Assembly (NCBI RefSeq): GCF_049965315.1
Contig: NZ_JBMFWL010000041.1
Location: 1 to 15,687 of the forward strand
Source of the DNA: Acidithiobacillus_B sp049965315
GTDB taxonomy: Bacteria > Pseudomonadota > Gammaproteobacteria > Acidithiobacillales > Acidithiobacillaceae
Reading direction: 5' to 3'
DNA: 15,687 nt
Shown: piece by piece, positions 7,775 to 14,912 of the stretch
Layout: each line of letters begins with the position of its first letter
Position numbering within the stretch: position 1 is the first letter of the stretch
Position numbers and translations under genes: made by a program
Notes under the pieces: generated by a model
The model's input: the letters and a program-made list of their open reading frames with translations, nothing else
What the model was told of the DNA's origin: nothing
Database searches by the model: none

Positions 7775-8088
7775 AATAAATAACGCCGATGCGGGCCCAA
7801 TGTTTGCTTTCGGCGGAATGCAAGGAACCGCTTTGTTCATGCGCCGGATCAGCCGCTGGCGCTTGTCTTCCGATGCAGTGGCGAGAAATTGGGGATCTAA
7901 CAGCCTTATGTCTTGACCGATCCGCTGAAAAAGCGGGCTGGACCGCATTGCGGCGCCACGGCGGTTCCGGGAAGTATTGGCTTCTCGCCTGGCACTATGA
8001 TCCAATAAGGACTGCCGCCCGCAGGTACTTCGGGCCTTGGCGCGGGCGTCATGGCCCGCTGAAATGCCGACGGGCAGAGGAGTGTCGT

Positions 8089-9030
8089 TTGGAGAGCCGT
8101 GCTCACGCCATTGTGGCCCTCGCGTTTTTGGCCCTGCTGGGGATCGGGGTGGTCGTTGCCGGGCTGTGGATGCACCACGGCCGGCAACCCGGCCTGATTT
8201 ATGACGTCGTCTCGCCCTACAGCGTGGCGGGCCTGCAGGAGCAGGCGCCGGTGCGCTTCAAGGGGGTCCGGGTGGGCGAAGTGCGCTCCATCGGCCTGGA
8301 CCCGCGGAACCCGCGCATGATCCTGGTGCGGATCACGGTCAGCAAGGGGACGCCCATCACCCGTGCGACTTTTGCCGAGCTGGCTCCCCAGGGAGTGACC
8401 GGACTCAGCTATCTTTCCCTGAGCGACGCCGGCACCAACTTTGCCCCCGTCCACACCAGCACCCTCCATCCCGGCCAGATACCCATGCACCCCAGCTTCC
8501 TCGAAGTGCTGTCGCGAAAGGGCGAGTCCCTGGTCAATCAGAGCAACGAATTGGCATCGCATCTGAGCGCCACCCTGAATGCGAGTAATCGCCGCCATCT
8601 CGCCCAGACCATCCGGCAACTGGACACGGCCAGCGCGCAACTGGTGCAACTGGAGGCGGCCCTGCTGCCCACCATCAAGGCCTTGCCCGCCATGGTGGCC
8701 GCTACCCAGTCGACCATGCAGGAGAGCCAAAGCATGCTGAAGAACCTCAACCAGCTCACCCTATCCGCCGCCGGGCCATTGCGCGAGGTGGGTGCCGCCG
8801 CCCGGTCCATTCAGGGCCTTGGCAGCTCCGGGGAAAAGGTCACGGAAACCCTCAATTACAGCACTCTGCCCCAGTTGGAGATACTCACCCGCCGCCTCAA
8901 CGGCACCACGGAAGCCCTGGAGGGCCTGAGCCAGTCCTTGCAGCGCTCGCCGCAGTCGCTCCTGTACGGCGCCAAGGCGCCGCCCCCCGGGCCGGGGGAG
9001 AGGGGATTCCATGGGGGAGGAGGGTCATGA
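8089..9030 (+). CDS. MCE-domain (MlaD-type) lipid-transport protein
   Basis: A 313-residue protein with one N-terminal membrane anchor (about 7-27, HAIVALAFLALLGIGVVVAG), an MCE domain at about 38-120 (FKGVRVGEVRSIGLD, PQGVTGLSYLSL) and a long helical region at about 145-290 suited to a periplasmic coiled coil. MCE proteins form hexameric rings that carry phospholipids or other hydrophobic molecules across the periplasm. I place the start at TTG 8089, because GAGGAG lies 6 nt before it and the next residues ESRAHAIVALAF match the usual start of family members; the frame stays open about 100 codons further upstream but without any recognisable sequence. Its stop overlaps the next gene as ATGA. 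The usual MlaE permease and MlaF ATPase genes are absent from this window. Confidence 0.85.
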   Translation: MESRAHAIVALAFLALLGIGVVVAGLWMHHGRQPGLIYDVVSPYSVAGLQEQAPVRFKGVRVGEVRSIGLDPRNPRMILVRITVSKGTPITRATFAELAPQGVTGLSYLSLSDAGTNFAPVHTSTLHPGQIPMHPSFLEVLSRKGESLVNQSNELASHLSATLNASNRRHLAQTIRQLDTASAQLVQLEAALLPTIKALPAMVAATQSTMQESQSMLKNLNQLTLSAAGPLREVGAAARSIQGLGSSGEKVTETLNYSTLPQLEILTRRLNGTTEALEGLSQSLQRSPQSLLYGAKAPPPGPGERGFHGGGGS

Positions 9031-9680
9031 AAGGCCGGCATTTTTGGCGCGGCGGCGCCGTGCTGTCAGCGATGCTCCTGCTCTCGGCCTGTGCGACGAC
9101 GAGCCCCTGGCGGGTGCCCTACAGCATTGTGCCGGCGGCCGCCGGACCTGCCGCTGCCAGCACCTTCCAGGGCCGGACGGCGGCTGCTGTCCTTCCCGTC
9201 CTGCGCCTAACCCCGGTGACGGCCCCGGAATGGTTGCAAGGTCACGATTTCCATTACCGGCTGCTCTATGAGAACCCGCAGCAGGCATTGTACTACCGGG
9301 GCGCCCGCTGGGTGGGCACGCCGGCCCAGATGATGGGGGATCTGCTCCAGGGCCAGCTTATGGATGGGGGGCAGTGGCGGGCGGTGTTGTCCCCCACCAG
9401 CACCGGCAAGGCCGGGCTGCTCCTGCAGGTACGGCTGAGCGACTTCACCCTCGACTTCTCCACCCCTCGCCAGGGAGTTGCGCAAGTGGCGGGGGAGGCC
9501 ACCCTGGTGGATGCCCAGAGCTATCAGGTCCTGGGGCAGCAGCGCTTTGCTTTCCGGGTCCCGGCTGTCCCCACCAATCCCGATGGCGGGGCATTGGCCA
9601 TGACCCGGGCGAGCAGGGCCTTTGCCAAGGCCGTCGGGCAGTGGGCGGAGCAAGCGGCGCGGCATTCCTTGCCGGGGTAA
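9027..9680 (+). CDS. PqiC/DUF330-like ABC transport auxiliary lipoprotein
   Basis: A 217-residue predicted outer-membrane lipoprotein. The signal sequence ends in the lipobox LLSAC with the lipidated Cys at residue 22. After it comes a proline- and alanine-rich linker, then a region (about 55-205) with the features of the membrane-integrity auxiliary lipoproteins found beside MCE genes: LPVLRLTP, FHYRLLYENPQQALYYRGARWVGTP, then alternating strands ending in an AFAKAVGQWAEQAA helix. These partners are thought to anchor the MCE conduit at the outer membrane. GGAGGAGGG precedes the ATG, and the ATGA overlap shows tight coupling to the MCE gene. The family assignment rests on general pattern and context. 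Confidence 0.75.
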   Translation: MKGRHFWRGGAVLSAMLLLSACATTSPWRVPYSIVPAAAGPAAASTFQGRTAAAVLPVLRLTPVTAPEWLQGHDFHYRLLYENPQQALYYRGARWVGTPAQMMGDLLQGQLMDGGQWRAVLSPTSTGKAGLLLQVRLSDFTLDFSTPRQGVAQVAGEATLVDAQSYQVLGQQRFAFRVPAVPTNPDGGALAMTRASRAFAKAVGQWAEQAARHSLPG

Positions 9681-9757
9681 TGCGGGGGAGGATGCGGGCC
9701 GGGGCAATCCGCCCAGGCCCGCCGGGCGGGGGCGCCGGGTGCCGCGCCCACAGGGAC

Positions 9758-10222
9758 TTATTCCGCTTTCACCTTCATCACCAGCACCGGGCACCGGGCA
9801 TGATGCACGATATCGTTGGCCACTGAGCCCAAGAGCAGCCGGCCGAGGGCTCCGTGGCCGTGGCTGCCGACCACGATGAGGTCCACGCCATGGGCTGCGC
9901 CCCAGGCAATGACCGCCATGCCCATGCGGTCGGCGCTCTCCTCCACCGCCCAGTCCAAAGGCGGCGTCAGGGTCGGGAGTTGCGCCGCCAGCTTGGCCAT
10001 CTCCTTTTGCGCCAGTTCCAGCAAGCGGCCGCGCATGTCCAGCATGGGCGGGAGGATCTCTTCCGGGAGCTGCAGGGTGACGATCTGCGGATTGACCATG
10101 TGGATCAAGGTCAGTTGCGCACCGTGCAAGGCCGCCTCGCGGGCCGCCATCCGTGCCGTCGGCAGCGCCGCCTCGGAAAAATCGACGGCGGCCAGGATAT
10201 GATGAAAACGATCCGGGTTCAT
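9758..10222 (-). CDS. Universal stress protein (UspA family)
   Basis: A 154-residue single-domain Usp. The N-terminal strand HHILAAVDFSEAA carries the conserved Asp, and the C-terminal ATP-binding motif G-X2-G-X9-G-S is present as GSHGHGALGRLLLGS, followed by HHARCPVLVMKV. This composition predicts an ATP-binding (UspFG/MJ0577-like) member rather than a non-binding UspA type. The protein is cytoplasmic and probably dimeric; the physiological target is unknown. A strong purine-rich ribosome site (GGAGGGGGG) precedes the ATG at 10222, which overlaps the proS stop as ATGA. The gene therefore depends on the proS transcript. It converges with the MCE lipoprotein gene; the 77-nt gap is GC-rich with dyads such as CCCGCCGGG (9718-9726) but no T-tract. 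Confidence 0.9.
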   Translation of the reverse strand: MNPDRFHHILAAVDFSEAALPTARMAAREAALHGAQLTLIHMVNPQIVTLQLPEEILPPMLDMRGRLLELAQKEMAKLAAQLPTLTPPLDWAVEESADRMGMAVIAWGAAHGVDLIVVGSHGHGALGRLLLGSVANDIVHHARCPVLVMKVKAE

Positions 10223-11928
10223 GAGGTCCCCCCTCCCTGGAGTTGGGTGAGCAATTCTTCGTAACTGAGGTGTGCGTTGTCCGTGCCGCGCCGATCGCGG
10301 TACTCGAAGACTCCCTGGGCGAGCACCTTGTCGCTCACCACCACCCGATGAGGCAGGCCGATGAGGTCCATGGTGGCAAACTGGACGCCGGGACGTTCGT
10401 CGCGATCATCCAGGAGCACGGCATAACCCGCCGCCTCCAGTTGGTTATGAAGCAGTTCCGCCGCGGCGGCCACGTCCGGCGATTTTCGCCCATTGATGGC
10501 GACGATGCCCACCGTGAACGGCGCCAGCGCCCCTGGCCAGAGAATGCCGCGGTCATCGAAATGCTGTTCCACCGCCGCCGCCACCACTCGCGACACGCCG
10601 ATGCCGTAACAACCCATGGTCACCGTGCGGTCCCGGCCCGTTTCATCCAGCACCGTCATGTTCATGGCCTTGCTGTAACGCTCGCCGAGCTGGAAGACAT
10701 GCCCCACCTCGATGCCCCGGCGGATACCCAGGGTGCCCGATGCACAGCGCGGACAGGCCTCGCCCGCCCGCACGCTGCGCAGGTCCGCCGCTGCGGCGAG
10801 GGGCAGATCCCGTCCCCAGTTGAGGTTGATCCAGTGCAGGTCGGCGACATTGGCCCCGGTGCTGAAGTTCTGCACCGTGAGGGCGCGATGGTCGGCCAGG
10901 ATGGGCAGATCGCGGGGCAGATCCTTGGGCCCGATGAAACCCACCGGCGCGCCGCAGGCCTCCTCGGCCTCCTCCATGGTGGCCAGACGCAGGCTTTTGG
11001 CGGCCAGGGCGTTGGTCGCCTTGACCAGGTTGAGTTCATCATCGCCGCGCAGCAGGAGCAGGGCCGGCTTCTCATCGGCCATTACCAGCACGGTCTTGAC
11101 GATCCGCGCCGTGGAAATCTTCAGCATCTCGGCCTGGGCCGCCACGCTGCGGATGCCCGGAGTGGGCACCTGCTCCGCCGCCAGGGGCGCCTCCGGTCCT
11201 TCGTCCGGCAGACGGCTCTGGGCCAGCTCCAGGTTGGCGGCGTAATCGCAGTGGTGGCAAAAAACGATGGCATCCTCGCCGGAGTCGGCCAGGACATGGA
11301 ACTCGTGGGAGCGCTTGCCGCCGATGGCCCCCGTATCCGCCTCCACCGCCCGAAAGTCCAGCCCCAGGCGGGTAAAGATGCGGGTATAGGCGGCAAACAT
11401 CGCCTCATAGGTGCTTTCCAGGGAGGCCGCCTCCAGATGGAAGGAATAGGCATCCTTCATGACGAATTCCCGCCCGCGCATCAGTCCGAAGCGCGGGCGG
11501 ATCTCGTCGCGGAACTTGGTCTGGATCTGGTAGACGTTGATGGGGAGTTGCCGGTAGGAGTGTACTTCGCGGCGCAGCAGGTCCGTTACCACCTCCTCAT
11601 GGGTCGGCCCCAGGCAAAACTCCCGGTCATGGCGGTCGCGGATGCGCAGCAACTCCGGTCCGTACTGCTCCCAACGCCCCGACTCCTGCCACAGTTCCGC
11701 CGGCTGCACCACCGGCATGAGGATCTCCTGCGCCCCGCAACGGTCCATCTCCTCGCGCACGATGCGCTCCACCTTGCGCAGCACCCGCAACCCCAGGGGC
11801 AACCAGGTATAGAGCCCCGATGCCAGACGCCGGATAAAACCGCCTCGCAGCAAAAGCTGATGGCTGACCAACTCCGCCTCGGCGGGAGTCTCCTTGAGGG
11901 TGGGCATGAACAGTTGACTGGCGCGCAT
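10219..11928 (-). CDS. proS: Prolyl-tRNA synthetase
   Basis: A 569-residue class II aminoacyl-tRNA synthetase of the bacterial type (E. coli ProS has 572). Motif 1 lies near 33-75, and motif 2 is clear at 137-160 (TKFRDEIRPRFG, then LMRGREFVMKDAYSF). An inserted editing domain at about 225-400 includes Lys278 (ARIVKTVLVM), matching the position of the editing-site lysine in the bacterial enzyme. Motif 3 is GCYGIGVSRVV at 439-449, and the C-terminal anticodon-binding domain spans about 470-565. The enzyme attaches proline to tRNA-Pro and hydrolyses mischarged Ala. The ATG at 11928 has AAGGA 6 nt upstream and the MRASQLFMPTLKETP start is canonical. It is followed by the usp gene with a 4-nt overlap. 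Confidence 0.97.
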   Translation of the reverse strand: MRASQLFMPTLKETPAEAELVSHQLLLRGGFIRRLASGLYTWLPLGLRVLRKVERIVREEMDRCGAQEILMPVVQPAELWQESGRWEQYGPELLRIRDRHDREFCLGPTHEEVVTDLLRREVHSYRQLPINVYQIQTKFRDEIRPRFGLMRGREFVMKDAYSFHLEAASLESTYEAMFAAYTRIFTRLGLDFRAVEADTGAIGGKRSHEFHVLADSGEDAIVFCHHCDYAANLELAQSRLPDEGPEAPLAAEQVPTPGIRSVAAQAEMLKISTARIVKTVLVMADEKPALLLLRGDDELNLVKATNALAAKSLRLATMEEAEEACGAPVGFIGPKDLPRDLPILADHRALTVQNFSTGANVADLHWINLNWGRDLPLAAAADLRSVRAGEACPRCASGTLGIRRGIEVGHVFQLGERYSKAMNMTVLDETGRDRTVTMGCYGIGVSRVVAAAVEQHFDDRGILWPGALAPFTVGIVAINGRKSPDVAAAAELLHNQLEAAGYAVLLDDRDERPGVQFATMDLIGLPHRVVVSDKVLAQGVFEYRDRRGTDNAHLSYEELLTQLQGGGTS

Positions 11929-12043
11929 GAAGATTCCTTATGAATGTATCCCCACAGTGTAAGAAAGCGCGGGCCACAAGAAAAGGCGCATCTGCGCGGC
12001 GCTTCCCGTACATGGAGGGCAGCGCTGTGCCGGCCGCGGTTGC

Positions 12044-12060
12044 GGTGACGAATTGTCACC
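12044..12060. promoter_or_regulatory. Perfect inverted repeat in the proS-gpx gap
   Basis: GGTGAC, a 5-nt centre (GAATT) and GTCACC form a perfect 6-bp dyad, 116 nt upstream of the proS start and downstream of the glutathione peroxidase gene. No T-tract follows on either strand, so it is unlikely to be a terminator. It resembles the TGAC/GTCA half-sites upstream of dsrE and could be an operator. The rest of the 195-nt gap (11929-12123) holds the proS leader and an AT-rich patch at 12065-12098. Confidence 0.35.
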
Positions 12061-12123
12061 ATGATGCTAAAATTAATCCAATGGAAATAAAAAGTTATCC
12101 GTACAGCCCGCGGCTGGGGTCGC

Positions 12124-12606
12124 TTATCCTTTCAGTGCCCTCTGAATGAAAGACTCCATGCCTTGAGGCGCCTTGCCCGGCGCGAAGCGCTTGACGGGCT
12201 GGCCATCCCGGCCGATGAGGAACTTGGTGAAGTTCCAGCGAATCTTGCGGCCCCAGAAGCCCGGCAGGCAGGCCGTGAGCCACTGGAAGAGGGGATGGGC
12301 GCCGGGACCATTCACTTCCACCTTTTCAAAGACCGGAAAGGTCACCCCGTACTTCACTTGGCAGGTCTGCGCGATCTCTGCAGCCCCGCCTGGCTCCTGA
12401 TGGCCGAACTGGTTGCAGGGAAAGGCGAGAATGACCAGCCCCTGATCCCCATACCGCTCATGGAGGGTCTGAAGCCCCTGATATTGCGGCGTGAAACCGC
12501 AGTGACTCGCGGTATTCACTACCAGCACGACCTTCCCGGCATACTCGGAGAAGGACACCGGCTTACCCTCCAGGGTGCGGGCACTCAGCCCGTAAAATTC
12601 ACTCAT
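12124..12606 (-). CDS. Glutathione peroxidase (thioredoxin-fold peroxidase)
   Basis: A 160-residue peroxidase of the bacterial GPx/BtuE group, which reduces hydrogen or lipid peroxides with thiols. The peroxidatic Cys36 lies in NTASHCGFTPQY, replacing the selenocysteine of animal enzymes. Gln and Trp of the catalytic site are present in AFPCNQFGHQEPG (about 61-73) and WNFTKFLI (about 124-131). The Cys64 and Cys82 neighbourhoods offer possible resolving cysteines, so thioredoxin rather than glutathione may be the reductant, as in many bacterial homologues. There is no signal peptide, so it is cytoplasmic. The ATG at 12606 follows a G-rich site (GGGGG, 8 nt spacer). It is on the same strand as proS but 195 nt away, so probably a separate unit. 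Confidence 0.92.
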   Translation of the reverse strand: MSEFYGLSARTLEGKPVSFSEYAGKVVLVVNTASHCGFTPQYQGLQTLHERYGDQGLVILAFPCNQFGHQEPGGAAEIAQTCQVKYGVTFPVFEKVEVNGPGAHPLFQWLTACLPGFWGRKIRWNFTKFLIGRDGQPVKRFAPGKAPQGMESFIQRALKG

Positions 12607-12791
12607 TCACGGCACCCCCGAATCATGCCCCACCAGATCCAGGCCGCCCGAAGAGGGCTGCCCTGGCCGCCTTGATGGGGGCGTTGATGGCACTACCGAT
12701 CATTTTCGCACGCTTCACCGGGGAAGGCACGAGGTCCCAATGCAGGAATCCTCGTTCCGTTCTCATCTCCGGGGCCTTGCCAAGCCCCCAC
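12607..12791. other. Gap between gpx and the sulfur operon terminator
   Basis: About 185 nt with no supported gene. It must carry the promoter and leader of the glutathione peroxidase gene, but I could not identify convincing -35 and -10 boxes. Frames crossing it are arginine/proline-rich shadows of the neighbouring DUF1641 gene. Confidence 0.4.
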
Positions 12792-12816
12792 AAAAAAACG
12801 CCCCCTTGCGGAGGCG
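12792..12816 (-). terminator. Intrinsic terminator of the dsrE-tusA-sqr-DUF1641 operon
   Basis: On the minus strand a 7-bp stem (CGCCTCC / GGGGGCG, one T-G wobble) closed by a GCAA tetraloop is followed at once by seven T residues. It lies 21 nt beyond the DUF1641 stop codon. Stem, GNRA loop and T-tract make this a textbook Rho-independent terminator. Confidence 0.9.
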
Positions 12817-12837
12817 CGAAGCGGGGCGAGTAAGACC

Positions 12838-13479
12838 CTATGGTTCGGCAGGATGCGCGAGGCGGCAACTGCGGAAGTGTTTGCCCACCAGCATGAGGAA
12901 CTGGATGGTCTGCTGGGTTTCCGGTTGCTTGACGATCTCCCAGAGCCCACCCAGCCCTCCCTTGGGCATGGGGGCCTGGGCGGCCTCTGCGGCGGCGTCG
13001 GCCAGGCACTGGAGGAAGTCCGTCAGGACATGGGTTTTTTCGACCTGTTCGGCTACCCCCAGCAGGCGTTCCACCGCGCCCGTGCGGGTGACGCGGTCCA
13101 CCAGCCCGAGGGCGTCCCCCGCCATGCCCGCCAGGCGGGTGACCATCTCGTCGCTGAGGGCGTCCTGGGCGGCGCCGGCCAGGCGCGCGAGGTGGACGAG
13201 CCGCTCCAGATCGCCGTTCTCCACCAGGGCGGTGATGGCGGGCAGGGCCTTGACCACGCCGGAGCGGTTGACCCGGTCCAGGAGGTCGAGGCCGTCACCG
13301 GCCGTGGCGGAGAGGCGGGTGACCATCTCGTCATTCATGGCGTCCTGGGCGGAGCCGATCAGACGGGCGAGATGGACGAGGCGCTCGAGGTCGCCATTGT
13401 TGACCAGATTGACCACGGCCTCCTGGGCCCGGCTCAGTTCGGCATCGTGCGTATTGCGTTCCGAGATTACGGCAGCCAT
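12838..13479 (-). CDS. DUF1641-family protein with internal 60-residue duplication
   Basis: A 213-residue soluble, helical protein. The C-terminal part (about 150-203, VLTDFLQCLADAAAEA to IQFLMLVGKHF) matches the DUF1641 pattern, a family often found beside sulfide:quinone oxidoreductase-like and formate dehydrogenase genes; function is not established. Residues 22-81 and 82-141 are a tandem repeat with an exact 60-residue period and about 65% identity by hand count, each carrying NGDLERLVHLARL and DEMVTRL. The repeats look like amphipathic helices. A strong AAAGGAGGTG site precedes the ATG at 13479, 12 nt after the SQR-like stop. As last gene before a terminator it probably serves the flavoprotein, perhaps in membrane attachment or assembly. 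Confidence 0.8.
   Translation of the reverse strand: MAAVISERNTHDAELSRAQEAVVNLVNNGDLERLVHLARLIGSAQDAMNDEMVTRLSATAGDGLDLLDRVNRSGVVKALPAITALVENGDLERLVHLARLAGAAQDALSDEMVTRLAGMAGDALGLVDRVTRTGAVERLLGVAEQVEKTHVLTDFLQCLADAAAEAAQAPMPKGGLGGLWEIVKQPETQQTIQFLMLVGKHFRSCRLAHPAEP
13057..13416. repeat. In-frame 180-bp tandem duplication inside the DUF1641 gene
   Basis: Two consecutive 180-bp units (13237-13416 and 13057-13236) encode the two 60-residue repeats. The DNA is also similar: long blocks such as GGCGGGTGACCATCTCGTC (plus strand) occur in both. The reading frame is kept, with no partial unit between them. Confidence 0.85.
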
Positions 13480-13491
13480 GCTGCACCTCCT

Positions 13492-14631
13492 TTAGAGTAA
13501 GCCCCGCGCGGAAGCCCAGTAGAGCTGGTTGTAGGCCATCTTGAAGGCATGCACCGCCCCCGTGGGGGCCTTGGGCTGGGGTGGCGTGGTGTAGTTGAAC
13601 ATGGCGTAGGTGGCCCGGTCCTTGCCGGCCTCGATGAAGCAGAAGACCTTTCCGTCATATTCCCGCACCGGACGCCCGATCTTGATCAGCGCCGCGATGT
13701 TCTCCGCGGCGACTTCCGCCTCGAAATGGGTGGTGGAGCCGGCCTTGCTGATGGGGATATTGGTGGTATCGCCCAGCACCAGGACGTTCTTGCCGTATTC
13801 GCCTTCCATGTGCAGGCTGTTGCGGTTGGTGGGAATCCAGCCGTTTTCCCCGAGCTTGTTCTTTTCGATGACCTCCTGACCCTTGTGGGGCGGTACGGCC
13901 ACCAGCAGGTCGTATTTCACTTCCCCGCCTTCCTCGCTGCGAACGGCAGCGTTCTTGCCATCCACCTCCTTCATGTTGAACAGGGTTTCGTATTTGATGC
14001 CCATACGATCGAACTCCGGCGCCGCCCACTTGGCGACATTCTCCAGGCTGTGGACGCGGCCGATGGGATAGGTGTAGTAAAACTCCGTCTTGTCCAGCAG
14101 CCCCTTGTCCTTGATGAAGTCATGCATGGCAAAGGTGACTTCCAGGGGAATCATCGGACATTTGTGGGGCAGGCCGACGGCGATGACGATGCGTCCACCC
14201 TTGAAGTCCGCCAATTGATTGAAGAATTGCACGGCGTTTTCCGCGGTGTAGCAGTTGACGGAATTCTCCTTGAGACCCGGAATGTTCTCCGGCGTGGGCC
14301 GGGAGCCGGTGGAAATCACCATCACATCGTATTCGTGGACCTTGCCGCTCTTGGTCTTGACGTGGTTTTCCGCGAGATGGAACTCCTCCACCGGGTCCAC
14401 GTGGAATTCGATGCCCGGCTCCAGCAGGCTGGCCTGCTCGCGCACCAGTTCATCGGGCGTGGCGCGGCCCATGGCCACGTAGAGCCAGCCCGGTTGATAG
14501 ACGTGCTGGTCCGAGGCCGACAACATGGTGATGCGCGCCTTGCCGGCCTTCATCTCCTGATGAATGCGCCGGGCCAGATTGTTGGCAAAGATCGTGCCGC
14601 CCATACCGCCACCAACGACGAGAATTCTCAT
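13492..14631 (-). CDS. Sulfide:quinone oxidoreductase-like FAD flavoprotein
   Basis: A 379-residue flavoprotein of the SQR/flavocytochrome c sulfide dehydrogenase group. It has the FAD motif VVGGGMGG at 5-12, then YQPGWLYVAMG (45-55) typical of SQR-like enzymes, a second conserved stretch STGSRPTPENIPG (107-119), and LVLGDTTNIPISKAGSTTHFEA at about 284-305, split here only for reference. Three cysteines, Cys127, Cys158 (PHKCPMIPLE) and Cys331 (KVFCFIEAG), lie close to Cys128, Cys160 and Cys356 of the Acidithiobacillus ferrooxidans SQR, so the disulfide/persulfide chemistry is probably retained. The C-terminal segment with Trp and Tyr may touch the membrane. The ATG at 14631 is 8 nt after AAGGAG; a GTG at 14640 overlaps that site. 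Substrate may be sulfide or a protein-bound persulfide from TusA/DsrE. Confidence 0.85.
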   Translation of the reverse strand: MRILVVGGGMGGTIFANNLARRIHQEMKAGKARITMLSASDQHVYQPGWLYVAMGRATPDELVREQASLLEPGIEFHVDPVEEFHLAENHVKTKSGKVHEYDVMVISTGSRPTPENIPGLKENSVNCYTAENAVQFFNQLADFKGGRIVIAVGLPHKCPMIPLEVTFAMHDFIKDKGLLDKTEFYYTYPIGRVHSLENVAKWAAPEFDRMGIKYETLFNMKEVDGKNAAVRSEEGGEVKYDLLVAVPPHKGQEVIEKNKLGENGWIPTNRNSLHMEGEYGKNVLVLGDTTNIPISKAGSTTHFEAEVAAENIAALIKIGRPVREYDGKVFCFIEAGKDRATYAMFNYTTPPQPKAPTGAVHAFKMAYNQLYWASARGLL

Positions 14632-14655
14632 GATGATCACTCCTTATCAATAGGG

Positions 14656-14889
14656 TTATTTGGCCTTGCGCACATGGATGTGCCAGGTACCTTCGGCATC
14701 CTGTTCCGTGCCGACCATTTCATGGCCGACTTTTTTGACCCACTCCGGGACATCGGCGGCGGAGCCGGCATCCGTGGACAGGAGTTCCAGGGTGTCGCCC
14801 ACGGCCATCATCTTCATATTCGCGATCAACTCCATGAGCGGTCCGGGACAAAAACTCCCCCGGGCATCAACGACTCTTTCTGTACTCAT
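14656..14889 (-). CDS. tusA: TusA-family sulfur carrier protein
   Basis: A 77-residue TusA/SirA-like protein. The family motif C-P-X-P is present as Cys14-Pro-Gly-Pro17 in GSFCPGPLMEL, and the following pattern (GDTLELLSTDAGSAADVPEW) is typical. TusA proteins carry a persulfide on this Cys and hand sulfur between partner enzymes in the cytoplasm. In sulfur oxidisers they deliver sulfane sulfur to oxidation complexes rather than to tRNA modification. The ATG at 14889 is 6 nt after AAGGAG. It lies 23 nt downstream of the dsrE stop and 24 nt upstream of the SQR-like start, so the three are one operon. Confidence 0.93.
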   Translation of the reverse strand: MSTERVVDARGSFCPGPLMELIANMKMMAVGDTLELLSTDAGSAADVPEWVKKVGHEMVGTEQDAEGTWHIHVRKAK

Positions 14890-14912
14890 CACTCGCTCCT
14901 TGCTCGACCCAA

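Larger units (their letters stand above)
7503..8088. other. Divergent intergenic region between the GH15 operon and the MCE gene
   Basis: A 586-nt stretch without a gene I can support. Open frames exist on both strands, but their translations have no recognisable domain, no good ribosome sites, and low-complexity composition typical of GC-rich shadow frames. What it holds is the GH15 -10 region at 7536-7552, a pair of inverted repeats at 7739-7774, a short hairpin CCGCT-GAAAA-AGCGG at 7922-7936, and the ribosome site of the MCE gene (GAGGAG ending at 8082). Its middle part is less GC-rich than the flanking genes. It must contain promoters for both directions; the rightward promoter could not be located with confidence. 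Confidence 0.5.

Noticed and set aside
7789..8088. 100-residue N-terminal extension of the MCE protein
   Set aside because: No similarity pattern, four cysteines in a short stretch and no ribosome site; the TTG at 8089 has GAGGAG and is followed directly by the membrane anchor.
9718..9726. GC-rich dyad between the convergent lipoprotein and usp genes as a terminator
   Set aside because: Stem with almost no loop and no T-tract on either strand; could be chance in GC-rich DNA.
10243..11943. Long plus-strand open frame opposite proS
   Set aside because: Its histidine/glutamine-rich translation has no recognisable family, while the minus strand encodes an unmistakable prolyl-tRNA synthetase.
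12089..12116. Hairpin CAGCC-GCG-GGCTG with a downstream T-run as gpx terminator
   Set aside because: The stem is only 5 bp and the T-run is 10 nt away from it.
12623..13009. Minus-strand frame spanning the terminator
   Set aside because: Crosses a strong intrinsic terminator and overlaps DUF1641 in another frame; Arg/Gly-rich shadow composition.
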